A stretch of DNA of 64,000 bases from Adiantum capillus-veneris (taxonomy: Eukaryota > Streptophyta > Polypodiopsida > Polypodiales > Pteridaceae), in NCBI GenBank assembly GCA_014529385.2, contig CM043945.1:1707312-1771311 (forward strand). Reading direction: 5' to 3'. Every line of letters begins with the position of its first letter. Position 1 is the stretch's first letter. Under the pieces are notes generated by a model. The model was not told the DNA's origin, searched no databases, and worked only from the letters and a program-made list of their open reading frames with translations. A program made the translations under genes and the position numbers. Positions 31,004 to 42,034 of this stretch are shown in pieces.

Positions 31004-32370
31004 AAGATCAAACCATCCAATGGCTACGAGCATCTTCTGCCAGAGTCAGAGCTGCTAGCTCTTCTCACACCACTTCAGAGATGGAGCTTTGTGAAGAACA
31101 ATTGAAAGAGCTCCAAAAGGTGTTAACTTTAGAGAGAAAGCAGAGGCTGATAATGGCCGAGGGGTCAGTGGTCATGCAAACCCGCATGGAAGAAGAGCAC
31201 AAAGCAATGCAGAATGAGCTAGAAACCATCAAGAAAAAGCTCGAAGAGGCAGAAAAGATAAATGCCGATCTAAATGACCTCCTTGTGAATATGGGAGAGC
31301 AAGCTGAAGCATAAAAGAAGACATTCCAAAAGCAAATAGACGAGCTGAGAGGCCAACAGCAAACAGAAGAGCAGTTTAGCACCGGGCCAGCAGTCTTGGA
31401 GGGAATAGACTTAGAGAATGTGGCAGATCCAGTGGACACCACCATGCAAGAGGAAATCCTTGTAGGACCCTCTCAAGAGCCACAAGATCTGACACAAGAA
31501 GAAGAAGAGAAGCTGCAAAAGGCAATAGAAGCAGCAGTCAAAGACACAGCCAGAGAAGCTTTGGAATGGGAGCAGAGGGTCTTTAAATCAATGACTATTT
31601 AGAAGATAGATGCCAGCAACCTTCGACGTGAATGGCTACAGCCCTCTCTCCCATATCCTCTGCTGAAATATGAAGCTGCCACAATCAACAAGCGAATCAG
31701 AGAAGAGCCAACAGTGCCACTGTACAAAGCAGACATCTCCAAGCCTGAAGGGATAAAGTTGATAGTCGACTCTCAACCCAGGTGGAGAAAGGCATGGCTG
31801 ACAAAGTATCCACAGTATCTAATTCATCTGGTAGAGGCACCTAAAGTCATCAGAGATAACCTAAGTTTTTGCCCACTACCAAGGATGCGGACGTAGAAGG
31901 CCCATGAGCTATTGCAAAGAAGCCAACCTACTTGGCTAAATTACTCGAAGCTGCCAGGCTCGAAGGTAGGCGAGAGAATAAGTGAGCAATACATGGTGAA
32001 AACCCTAACGGGCGCCATCAAATTGTTCACTGGCTCGCCTGACCTATCTTGCATCATGATGAGAAAGATTTACAAAACGCTTTTGGCACTCTTCGAGACA
32101 TTCAAACCAGGCTAGGCAACAGACAATATCTTCTTCTCTCAAGATACATACAGATGTGCATACGATCTGTCTTGTCAGCCTTCCAAGGAGGTGATACATG
32201 CATTGTATCAAAGGATCATGTTTTTGCCATCCTATCACCTCCAGGTCTTTGAAGAAGCTTTCTACACCGGCTTCTTCACAATCAGCACATATATATTTGG
32301 CCCGATGCTACTAGCTCAACATGCAAGATATGAGTCACTGCTCAAGATGAGAGAAAGCCTAAGATGAAGA
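31004..32370 (+). pseudogene. Accessory ORF of the giant element, 3' part
   Basis: It resumes after the AAGAT duplication (31004-31008). Coiled coil covers about 31080-31315, then an acidic linker and a conserved C-terminal region: PSLPYPLLKYE, PTWLNY, YMVKTLTGA (31990-32016), DLSC, and FEEAFYTGFFT (32248-32280). Stops at about 31312, 31600 and 31894 fall where Gln or Trp codons stand in the sister copy (36745-38640). Frames shift near 32115. It ends about 40 bases before the poly-G purine tract. The function is unknown. Confidence 0.7.
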
Positions 32371-32403
32371 AGCAGCTCAACAGCCATGTCGGGGACAACA
32401 TGA

Positions 32404-32438
32404 ACAAGGGGAAGGGGGGGGGGGGGGGGGGGGGGGAG
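32404..32438 (+). promoter_or_regulatory. Polypurine tract with a 23-base poly-G run
   Basis: ACAAGGGGAA followed by 23 G (32414-32436) and AG leads into the 3' LTR at 32439. The place is that of the plus-strand primer. The run length may be an expansion after insertion. Confidence 0.8.
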
Positions 32439-33368
32439 TGTTAGAAGCTGGACACACCCTACGGAAAATGACTGCTCGACGGAAGATTATATTTTTGTAA
32501 TTATTCATTTATTGAGAAAATCGACTTTTCACCTTTGTAATTATTGGGGCTTATAGAAGTTTCCAGATTGTATCCCAGTTTTGACATTTAGATTGAGTAG
32601 ATGGTTAAATTGGAACATTAGGGTTTGAGATTGTAAGGTATTTATACCACTTTTTGACCTTAATGAAAATCCCTTTGTCATTTTTTAAAAAGTTTTGAAG
32701 TCTGTGAGTGAGAGTATTGTGTACGAGAGAGAGCGAGAGCTTCATCTTGACGCTACATGCGCACCGGTGGTCGGAATCGAGTGCGGAGAAGTGCAGCGTG
32801 TTGCCCCCGACAAGAGCTACGCACCAATACCTACATTGCACGCGTACGGTCCGGTTTTGCGAGCTCCACCTACGAGCTTCATCTGGTGATTCAGTGAGCA
32901 TACGTTATCCGTTTTCGCATTTCAGCATATCCACACGTTCGCATTGAATAGAGCTACACATTAGGCACTTTAGATTTCGGAAAGGACGACCTACAAATTT
33001 CGGCTAGACATCCTACGTGATTTTGCACCAGGTGTTTTGGGTTGGGATTTTGGTTCATAGACCTTAGGGAGAGCGACCTATTGGTGTTAGTAGGGTCTCC
33101 TTCAAGTTCTGTGGCGTTTGGAGATCGTTTGATGGGTATTCGGCTCTAGAAAGCGTTGTAGGAAATCTCCTCTTATGCACTCTTGAAGGCTGTAGCTTCG
33201 ACATTGGGTAGAGACCTCTGTAGGAATTAGTTAGGAGTCGGTCGAGTATAGGTTGACACCCTATGCTTGCTTCCATGCGCCTGCGGGTCGAGCTTCGTCC
33301 TTAGCTGACAAATCTTGTTAGGTGAGTTCTCGTTGTGCTGACGTCCATCGTGGAGTATCCGTCCAACA
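32439..33368 (+). repeat. 3' LTR of the giant Gypsy element
   Basis: 930 bp, partner of 9385-10308. It also contains AGACATCCTACGTGATTTTGC at about 33005, a half-copy of the palindrome arm. GTCGG follows. Confidence 0.93.
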
Positions 33369-33373
33369 GTCGG

Positions 33374-33695
33374 CAATGTTATTTTTTATTTCTAGGACAT
33401 ATTCGTAAGTGATGTCAAAATGACTCAGCTTATAATCTCAGCGATAAATCCTGGCATTGCCTACTCTTCCTGCATTCTTCTCTTTAAGAAATTTATCGAA
33501 GTTCTTTAAATCACTTCTTAGGATGAAAGCATGTCCGATTAGAAACAATCGAAAAGCTAATACATTATTGACGCCAACAAGTAGTTCCTTTTGGATAGAG
33601 TGATACTGTTTTTCTGTATCAGTAAATCTGCTTGATGCCCATGGCAAATAATAGGATCTTCGGCTTCAATTTCACAAAGTATCCCTCCCCAAGCT
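33374..33695 (-). pseudogene. Endogenous caulimovirid RNase H end (copy A, distal part)
   Basis: Minus-strand frames here carry the same RNase H as 1990-2390. The segment starts at the GGILCEIE motif next to a (TA)n repeat. It is the other half of viral copy A: GTCGG at 33369-33373 and at 9380-9384 is the duplication made when the 24-kb Gypsy element inserted. The viral sequence stops at about 33695, inside RNase H, directly against microsatellite DNA. Confidence 0.85.
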
Positions 33696-33723
33696 GATAA
33701 TGTATAATTGATATATGTATATG

Positions 33724-33755
<32 letters not shown>

Positions 33756-33792
33756 TATACTTATATATGTGTGTGTGTGCGTGTCTATATAT

Positions 33793-33888
<96 letters not shown>

Positions 33889-33930
33889 GTATGTGTGTAC
33901 ATATATATGTATATATAAATATATATAAAC
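33696..33930. repeat. (TA)n/(CA)n microsatellite at the virus boundary
   Basis: From 33711 alternating TA and CA runs reach about 33930, with an uninterrupted (TA)n core of about 60 bases around 33810-33876. Viral DNA ends directly beside it at 33695. Low-complexity Tyr/Ile/Val frames here are artefacts. Confidence 0.95.
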
Positions 33931-35138
33931 TAGAGAGGAAACTATGAAAGGAAATATATTCATCTTCATTTTACTGGGGAGAAAAAAAAAATCATCATTT
34001 CACTTGGGATAGGAATAGATTGCCTTGAAAGTTCCCCTAGGCAAAAACAAATTATCAAACACTAACTCCTTGCCTATGGCATGCCAAAGAAATGAATTAT
34101 TTGTTTTAGAAAATACTAAATAATCAAGTGTTGAATGAGTGACAACCAAAGACCCAATCAAGATTATAGTCCTTGGCCTAAGGTCTAAAGGGAGAAGTAA
34201 AAACAATAGCATTAAAGGATTCCTCATGTTCTATGAATGGAGAATAATTTATATGTAAGGCTAGAATTTTTCAACCCCTGTCTTTCGTTGTCCCTTGTCA
34301 TTCCAAGGTCCTTGTGCATGGATGGGACATGTATTTCTCATTCATAAGGCAAAATATGTATGACATGTTAAATGAGACCATCGGTGATTGTATCTACTAT
34401 CGATGAAAACTAAGAGAGACTATATAATTGCAAAGAGCGAGAGCTAGTGTGAGAAAAAAGTGAGAAGTTTTAATGGAGGAACAAATGGTACCTTGGGAGC
34501 CGGTTTCTAGAAAGGGCAACCGGTGCAAGTGAGAGCTCTTTTCAAAAACTGAATGTCAAAAGTGTAGGGAGGTGCTTACCTTCTCCAATCAACAGTCAAC
34601 ACGTCAACATTCTACATCGCAAGCACGGGGTCAAATTTATTCCACAATCATAAGCTGCCAAGTCAACCTCATGCAGAACATTTTACCAATTCGGGTGGTC
34701 AAAATTGATTGGGTTGGTGCAGAATGCATCGACCTACGCCTTTGACGGGAAAGGAAGAGAGAAAAGGATATAGGGTAGACTCTAGAGCACAGAGAGAGGG
34801 GATCTGACTTCTTGAAAATTTAATGGGAATTTTGTTATTACTTCTTGCATGAGTCATAGCTCTTTTCCATAGCTCCATTTAAATGGAGTTGCTCGCTAGG
34901 CTTGAGGCGAGAGGAAATAAAGCCCTTCCGTTACATTTTTGAGCCCACCACGTCGGGCAAAGACTAGAAGAAAAGTTCTTGTAAGGATCTCCCACCTTGG
35001 CCACGCACCAGAGAAGCCTAATTTAGGTAGATTTTCTGGTTGAAGCGTGAAGGATCTTCCACAATTTGGGTAGACGTTGTTGCATCGCTCTCTCCTGCTA
35101 CGTTGTTAGGGTTTCAATTCTCTGCGTTGTTGGCTTCC
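33931..35138. other. Intergenic region upstream of the small gene
   Basis: No credible gene was found. The frame 34000-34227 (minus) has no recognisable family. The last 100 bases could include the promoter and 5' leader of the gene at 35139, but no clear TATA box was seen. Confidence 0.5.
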
Positions 35139-35399
35139 ATGGCCACGCCCTTTGAGAGCAACGACTGGGGGGATCAATGGGTGCATGCTGCCCCCGACGA
35201 GAAGTAGCAGCAGCAGAAGTCGCCGCCCAAGCAGAGCAGCAAGTTGGCGGACTACAACAAGAAGATGAAGTCGGCGGCGAGCACAGGCATGGACGAGGCC
35301 AAGGTAGCGGCTTCTACTGGTGCCAAGAAGGTCAAGTCTGGCACCACCTCTGGCTTTCAATGGATCAAGGATCAGTACCACAAGAAAACGCCAAAGTGA
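35139..35399 (+). pseudogene. Small Lys-rich plant protein gene with in-frame TAG
   Basis: From ATG 35139 to TGA 35397-35399 one frame of 86 codons is open except for TAG at codon 23 (35205-35207), directly before three CAG codons. Before the stop the protein has MATPFESNDWGDQW; after it comes a Lys/Ala/Ser-rich part ending SGFQWIKDQYHKKTPK. The G+C content is higher than its surroundings and the two halves share one frame, so this was a real gene. A CAG-to-TAG change fits. It resembles small unnamed plant proteins with a C-terminal GFQWIK-type end, by memory only. A readthrough or a re-start at the internal Met is possible. Confidence 0.5.
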
Positions 35400-36700
35400 G
35401 AGATCTCTCTCGGTATGCTTTCTATTGCATCATGATTTCATTACCCTTCATCCCTTCTGTCATCTGTGAGTTAGTGGGTGCTTGCACTCCCTAGTGTTTG
35501 TCTACATCATCTTGAACTCTTAGTCTATTGGTTTATCTTATTTTTTTGAACCCCCCCCAGTGTGGGGGCTGTAATCTTTTACCTACTATTACATCTGGTT
35601 TACTTCTAAATTTCTTTGATTGGCACCTTTAAAAGATTCAAAGTTTTAGGGGTTGATCTCTGTGTAACTCCATGGTGCATGAATGTGTGCATGTTTCAGT
35701 CCACTCCTTGCTTAATCAAGGGTTCAAAATCCTGAGTTGGAAAATGCATGGTTTTGAATATGTGTGTATCTCTGTTGGAAATCTTTTGCCCTCTTCAGCA
35801 TTGAGTGATTTATGTGTTAATCGATCCTGAGCTTTTTCAAGTTTTGTGGTTTGATCAAGCGTTCTGTTTTGTGGTTTGATCAAGTGTAAGGTAGTAAAGG
35901 TTTGCCTTCGTCGAATCATGTTAAAAAGCCTGTGTATGTATGTTGTAGTATGCAGAGAGTATACGAGAATCCTTGTATTTAGTGGGGAGTACAAGAACAA
36001 GCAATCCTCCTATGCAAACTCACTATTGGTCCCCCGCTAGGCTGTTTCACCATGTGCCTCTGCCTTTGCGAGATGTACCTGTTTTATGTGGGGCTGGCTT
36101 GATATGAGTTGTTGTTTTGAACATTTGGGGTGTCTCCTTTTCTTCCTAATATATTTAATCTTGTTTCTTTATGATGAAAAGAGGAAAGAAGAATCATGTG
36201 TGGGCTTCATTAATCAAGTACTTGGAGACGAGCATTGATTATTATTTGTGGTATCTTGTTAATGGCCTAGCTGAACTAGTTGCATTTGGATCTTTAAATT
36301 GGTTTGGTGGTATAGCTAAGCTCATCTGCCAGAAAATGGGAGCTGAAAATTTAACACTTACATGGGCACGTTGAAAGGATTGCAAAAGGCTATCTTTGAG
36401 AATTGCACTTAAAAGGATCTCTTTGATAGTAGTAACCAACACTTGAACTGAATGGAGTCATGGTAATGAAACAAATTTTTTTGTGAACGACTCAAGAAGA
36501 TGATGTTTAATTAACTTCCTTGTGTCTCAAACGTCGTAGACAATGTTATCTATCTTGTTTTCTCATTTTAGATGTTTAAAGTTCTTGCACTAATTTTTGC
36601 AAACGATCCAAGGTTTGCTAGCCTTAAATAATTTCTGCAAGTGAATGCTAAATAAAAAGCCCCCCCCCCCAACCCCCCCCCCCACCCAAAAAAAAAAAAA
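35400..36700. other. Region downstream of the small gene
   Basis: No further coding exon was recognised. It contains a short poly-C (35551 area). The stretch may hold the 3' untranslated region. Frames at 36171-36374 and 35716-36000 have no family features. Confidence 0.4.
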
Positions 36701-36720
36701 AAAAAAAACCTTCCCCTAAT
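36660..36720. repeat. Poly-C/poly-A block at the left edge of the sister element
   Basis: Runs of C (36661-36685, interrupted by AA and A) are followed by about 21 A. Immediately beyond starts the truncated giant-type element. It may mark a rearranged junction. Confidence 0.8.
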
Positions 36721-36744
36721 GAGGTGTTGTGTCAAAACTCTAAG

Positions 36745-38640
36745 GGGATGGAACCACCTAATTGTGGGAAAGCCTTGAGTGGTCATATTTCCGCAGGCAC
36801 ATCTCAGCTGGCAAGACAGGATGATTGGCAGTCGAATGACGAAGTTATACTGCAAGTAAACGAATATGCGAGACAGATGCAAGACATGACAGAAAGACTC
36901 CGTTCAGCAGCACTAAGCCACAACACAAAGGCCAAAGAGCTTGAGATGGTGATCAACGCTCTCCAAGGAGAGTTAGAAGACAGGATGACTATCATCATCA
37001 ATCTTTAGAGGCAGGTGCAAGAGATGAAAGCAGAAGCTGAACAGCATCAGCTAGCTGGAGATAGGCAGCAAAAAGAAATGGAGGAGTTAGGTGATCTGCT
37101 CACCAAACTATCCGATGCCTGCAAAGCAAAAGACGAGCGATTGACAAAAGTGACAAAATGAACTTCTTACGACATCTCTGTCAGCTCAAAATATTCAAGT
37201 GCAATTAGATGTTGCCAATGCTTCTATGCAATACTTTGAACAGAAAATAAATGATCAAGCAATCTTCTTACGACAAATCAGAGAAAATCGAGTCGTGGCC
37301 TCGATCAAAGGGACTGACAAAGTATACAAGGCACTTGAAAAGAAGAACAAAGATCTTGAGTTGGAATTAAAGCTTGAACAATCACAACGCAAGGACCTGG
37401 CACTGATGCGGGTTCAGAGAGAAGAAGAGCTCCTAAAGGAAATAGCAGAGCTCAAGAGAGTTAACCAACTCCTCAGAGATGGGAAACCAGACACACAGGA
37501 AGAGGTAGGCACTTCAAGGCCGCCACAGATAGACATACCCTCGGTCTCATTTGCTGAGTTTGAGACACAGTCCACAACAGAGCTGAGTGGTGACGAGGAT
37601 TTTCAGATCAACATCACAGATGCAGACACAGTGCCAATGGTCCAACTGTCAAAAGCTGAAGAAGACGCATTGAAAGAGAAGATCACCCAAGAGGTGGATG
37701 ACCAGTGGAAAGCCACAATGAATTGGGAGTTGAGAGTTTTACACTCTGTCAACGTCATTCAACTCACTCCCAATCAGATCAATGCACAATGGCATCAACA
37801 ATCCCTGCCATACCCTCTCATCAAAGTGGAATTACTACAGGTAAAAGAGAGGCTGTACAAAGACATGCAAGAAGATGGAGTAGATAAAGACCACCGCAAG
37901 TGGAGGTTAAGCTGGCTGAACAAGAATCCGAGATATCTGATTCTGTTTACAAGAGCACCTGCAACCCTGCAAAGAGATCCCACATTTTTCCATGTACCCA
38001 GAGTAAGGACATGGCAAGAGCATGAAGCACTTACAAAGAAGAGGCCAACTTGGCTTAACTACCCAAGACTGCCAGCTCCAGAGAGAGGACAAGCAACATA
38101 GGAATACATGGTGAAAACCCTAACAGGTGCCATGTCTTTCTACAAGAGTCTACCAGATCTCTCCTGCGCCATGTTATATAAGATCTGCAGAATGTTGCTC
38201 ATATGCATCCAAGTTTTTAATGAGCCTGAGCAAACAGGAGCCCCATGGATATCATTTTTAGAAGGTAACAAAGGCTTATGCTACGATATGAGTAGGAAAC
38301 CTTCGGAAGAAGTTCTTTACGGCTTCTATGCCAGATGTATATTCTTGCCATCGAATAATATGTTGGCCTTTGAAGAAGCTTTCTACACTGGATTCTTCAC
38401 CAGGCGAGCGAAGATATTTGCACCGATGATCAACAACCTTATATCCAGGTTTGTAGGCTACTCAGCGGTGGAGCTGAAGAATAAAGTGACCATGCAATTT
38501 CTGCAAGTGCCAGACAAAGAAAGAAAAATCAGATACCAAAAGGCACTGGATGCGCTCAAAGACCGCTCGCCGGCCATCAACCCAAAGACTATTTCAGCCC
38601 ATAAAGCCGTGTCAAGGGACGACACAGGCGAGGAAGGGGG
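36745..38640 (+). pseudogene. Accessory ORF of the sister element
   Basis: Frames at 36724-37008, 37199-38101 and 38108-38710 form one protein. Long coiled coils cover about 36840-37500 (heptads, Leu/Glu/Lys-rich), with an acidic linker and the same C-terminal region as 31004-32370: SLPYPLIK, RPTWLNYPRLP, YMVKTLTGA (38105-38131), DLSC, and FEEAFYTGFFT (38369-38401). Further conserved residues follow to about 38600. Breaks: TAG near 37006, a stop or shift near 37160, TAG at 38099. The shared parts in two diverged families indicate selection on the protein; the function is unknown. Confidence 0.75.
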
Positions 38641-38643
38641 GAA

Positions 38644-39526
38644 TGTTAGCAGCAAGCTAACACGGACATCATTTTTCGGAGTTCTCTTTGTAAAACATTT
38701 ATTATTTTGATAAATCGGGAATATCGTAACTCCTATTTTCTCGGATAAACTCTGTAATTAATGAGCCGGGGCTATAAGCTTCCAGATTGTATCAGCCAGT
38801 CATTTCCCAGCTTTGAAAGAACTACAGATTATTAGTTTTGACCACCTAAAAACCTTGGCTAAGGTATAAAAGCCAATTTTTGTAAGTTTTTTATAAGTTT
38901 TTCGATAAGAAATACACAGTGTGAGCTAATGGCGCTCACTCCTCTCCTTCTCGCGCTTCCTACTCCCTCCCCGCTTGTCACATTGCGATTGTGTTTGTTG
39001 CATTGCAACTGCACGTAAGAGCTCTACGCATTGACGTAAGCAGTTCACAGTATTTCGTAGCTTTTGGAGTCGCCGACCCGCGGCCTAATTTCATCATAAC
39101 TACGAATTTACACTTTTAAATAAAAAACTAAGCATAGGCGGGGTATTGGGGCATCATTGCTAAGCATTTAGATGCATTCTGGGTCGAAAATGACCAGGTC
39201 AAAAATCCACTGTTGTTAATAATCGTGATTTTGGAACTTGACCTAAAGTGGGGTTTGAGACCATAAGCATGTGTGCTTAGGTCTTATAAACTTGTCCTAG
39301 AAGTTTTGTTACGTTTGGATGTCATTTGATGCAGTAACGGATGTGGTTTGTTACCGGTGAGCTATTGGCTTTTGGTGATTTCAGTCACTTGAGTGTAGCT
39401 TGAGTTAGATGCGAGTTGTTAGTTGTTTTTTGAGAGATTGACAACCTCTTGTAGCCTCTATGCACTAGTTGAGTCAACTTCGTCCCATGGTTTGACAAAT
39501 TAATCGTGGTTCTCGCTAATACTGCA
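38644..39526 (+). repeat. LTR of the sister element
   Basis: Starts TGTTAGCAGC after a purine tract AGGAAGGGGGGAA. It is about 880 bp if it ends at ACTGCA. A TATAAAAG box lies near 38865. ATAAA occurs on both its right edge (39527) and at 36652, which may be chance. Confidence 0.65.
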
Positions 39527-39883
39527 ATAAAATAGGATGATGAGGTTAGACATGCGTCCCACATTTATACAACCCAGTTCTTCACCATGGGCCTCCCCCA
39601 TCTTGTTGGTGAAGAACTAGAGTGCTCCGTTAGCTGCATTAACATCAATTTGAGATTGAGCAAAGTATTGGAAATTGTATATGTCATTTCAACACTTCTC
39701 AAATGAAAAACATTGATAAGCTCTATTATTTTATGCTATTAATTATGTCTTAGATATTTATCAATTGGGAGGAGAGACATCAAAATGCACACACACACAC
39801 ACACACACACGTGCACACGCGCGTGCACACACACACACACATAGAGAGAGAGTTTGCATCAAAGCATGTTATATTTTTTAACC

Positions 39884-39931
<48 letters not shown>

Positions 39932-40417
39932 CATCAAAACGTGTTAGATTTTCTACCTGAGAGTGTGTTTGGGATATTGATCATTGTGTTTCAGAGATGT
40001 ACCTCACAGAAAAACACAAGGAGGGTTAGAGTTCTGTCAAGCTCAATGTCTGTGATCATACAAGACATCCATCAATTATTTGTTGTTCCATTTTATGTTT
40101 CAAAAAATAATAATCATTCAAGTTTCCTTGCATGGGAGAGTTTATTAACTACACTCTTAGTGTCAAAAAAAAAATGGTAACACTTACTCACCACATGATT
40201 GAATGTCTATTGTCGATGCACATAGGTTGCATTTAATCTTACTAAGAATGACATGACTTTTGCGTATTTCCATCCCTTACAACATTAGCACATGACAGCT
40301 AGTGTAGTGAAGAAGAGAGCAACACTGATGCAATGGATGATAAAACAGAAGATCTTGCCTTAGAGTTGGACATTGAGCCTTTTGTGAGAGTCTCAACCAT
40401 TGATTGGTTTGGTAGAC

Positions 40418-40454
<37 letters not shown>

Positions 40455-42034
40455 GCATACCTGACAACTAAAGAGCTTCAAGAGGCAATGAAGGACAACA
40501 AAGAGATTAAATTGATCATTGATCTCTTCTCAAATTGAACCCTAAAGAATAGAGTACCTCAAAAGAGAATGAGCACTCTAATCCATTCAAAAGAATGAGT
40601 ACTCAGATCCATTAGTAAGAATGAACTCGCCTAATTTTTTTCATTGATTATTTAAACATTACTAACACCATGTGGATTGTGTGGGGAGTCTCATGGTGAT
40701 AGCCTTGTATGGCTACTTGGGGTTTGACTCCCCATAGACTTAATTTTTTCTTTTAGAACAAGTCTTCTCAAGCTCTTCATCAAGTAGCCAATCAGAATTA
40801 TGTTTCTATGATGTTTCAAGCTCTTCAAATACTAAGTATCTATAGTTTCTACGATGTTTCCAAAGCGTCTATAATTCTAAGTATCATATGGTTCTATGTT
40901 CCATTTTTTGTTCGTTTGGTTGTAGCTAATTCTTGCTTGGGTATTCATATTTTCACTTTCCATTGCAGATCTCATTGCTTGATACATAGGGACATTATGC
41001 TGCTAAGTTTATATATGTCTTTTCAGTATTACATATCATCCATGTCAGAGATACTGTTTCTAGTTTCATTCCAATTTCATTTGATTTGGTACTTAGTTTT
41101 TGTAACAACCAGATGTATCACTCAGATGATGGTCGTATAAATTTGGCATTTCATAGGTCACTTTGGTCTTTTGCAGACACAGTGTGTACATTTTGTTTCA
41201 TTTTATTTATCTTTGTCATTCATCTCTCTCTCTCTCTTATTGATTCATCTCTCTCTCTCTCTCTCTATCTATATATATATATATATCATTCATCTCTTTC
41301 TATGTGTGTAAGTGTGATGTGTGTGTGTGAGAGAGAGTACTAACCGTGCATTGTCTCATCTATGTTGTAAAAGCCTGGCCATTTATTTTAGTACTTTTTG
41401 GTTGCATCCCATCCCAAAAGCTTGCTCTAGGTGGGCAATCATAAACTTTTTGTCGAGGTCTAGTTGATCTTTGCATTACAAGAAGATAGATTAGAATAAG
41501 TTAATAGTTATGAAACATTTAAACCAACATATTGATATATACAACCAAAGCATGTATAGTCAAGGATGGCATGATACCCTATGGTTTCCTATACCCTCAA
41601 TGATGTCCTCAATGATGCACCATTTTATATTTAAAGGGTGCAATAACTTGGATTTATCTACTTTAGCTAGATGATAAGTCAATTTTTATTCTCCATATTC
41701 TCAGGTTTAAAGTTTCTTTTTAGATCTTCCATTGTGGAGGGGCCATGCGCCTACTCACAGGACATAGTTTGCATTATCGAGGACTTTGAGATATGTAGGT
41801 TTGTAAAGCTTGAACTTGAATTGATACTGCATTAAACATATCTTTAGACCACTAAGGTTGTTATCTTTATTGTATACTTCAATATTTTTGCAAGCATTCT
41901 CTTATGGCACTATACAAGGCATTCTACTATGACACTTCAATATTATTGCAAGCATTCTATTATGGCACTATACGAGGTGCGCAAATTAAGAAGTATCATA
42001 GACTATTACCACATAGAGATAGAAAATGTGCAAG
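39527..42034. other. Gene-poor region with microsatellites
   Basis: Contains (CA)n at about 39787-39840, (GA)n at about 39889-39928, (CT)n at about 40421-40452 and mixed CT/TA runs at 41222-41290. No coding sequence with a recognisable family was found. Confidence 0.6.

Larger units (their letters stand above)
9385..33368 (+). mobile_element. Giant Ty3/Gypsy retrotransposon (24 kb with nested Copia)
   Basis: LTRs at 9385-10308 and 32439-33368 start TGTTAGAAGCT and end GTCCAACA, and the duplication GTCGG flanks them (9380-9384, 33369-33373). Without the Copia insertion the element is about 18.8 kb, the size class of Ogre/Tat elements. Order on the plus strand: 5' LTR, tRNA-Asp-type primer site, long 5' region with palindromes, gag, protease, RT, RNase H, doubled integrase zinc domain, integrase core, a second protease-like domain, 285-bp repeats with palindromes, an accessory ORF, a poly-G purine tract, 3' LTR. 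No chromodomain was seen. Stops and frameshifts make it non-autonomous today. Confidence 0.93.
36721..39526 (+). mobile_element. 3' end of a sister giant Gypsy element
   Basis: The order accessory ORF, purine tract (38631-38643), LTR matches the giant element at 24641-33368, but sequence identity is low, so it is a different family. The LTR from 38644 begins TGTTAGCAGC and shares TTCCAGATTGTATC and the GGGGCT segment with the giant LTR. The right end is placed at ACTGCA (39526) by comparison and is uncertain. No gag, pol or 5' LTR is present in the window; the left side is truncated near 36720. Confidence 0.75.

Noticed and set aside
33711-33947. Open frames through the TA/CA repeat on both strands
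   Set aside because: They encode only Tyr-Ile-Val-His repeats produced by the dinucleotide pattern.
35177-35494. A 105-codon frame overlapping the small gene
   Set aside because: It is in another frame; the frame from 35139 has the biased composition and the plausible protein ends.
36652-39531. ATAAA on both sides as a target-site duplication of the sister element
   Set aside because: The left side lacks a 5' LTR or any known terminus, and ATAAA is common in AT-rich DNA; left as possible chance.
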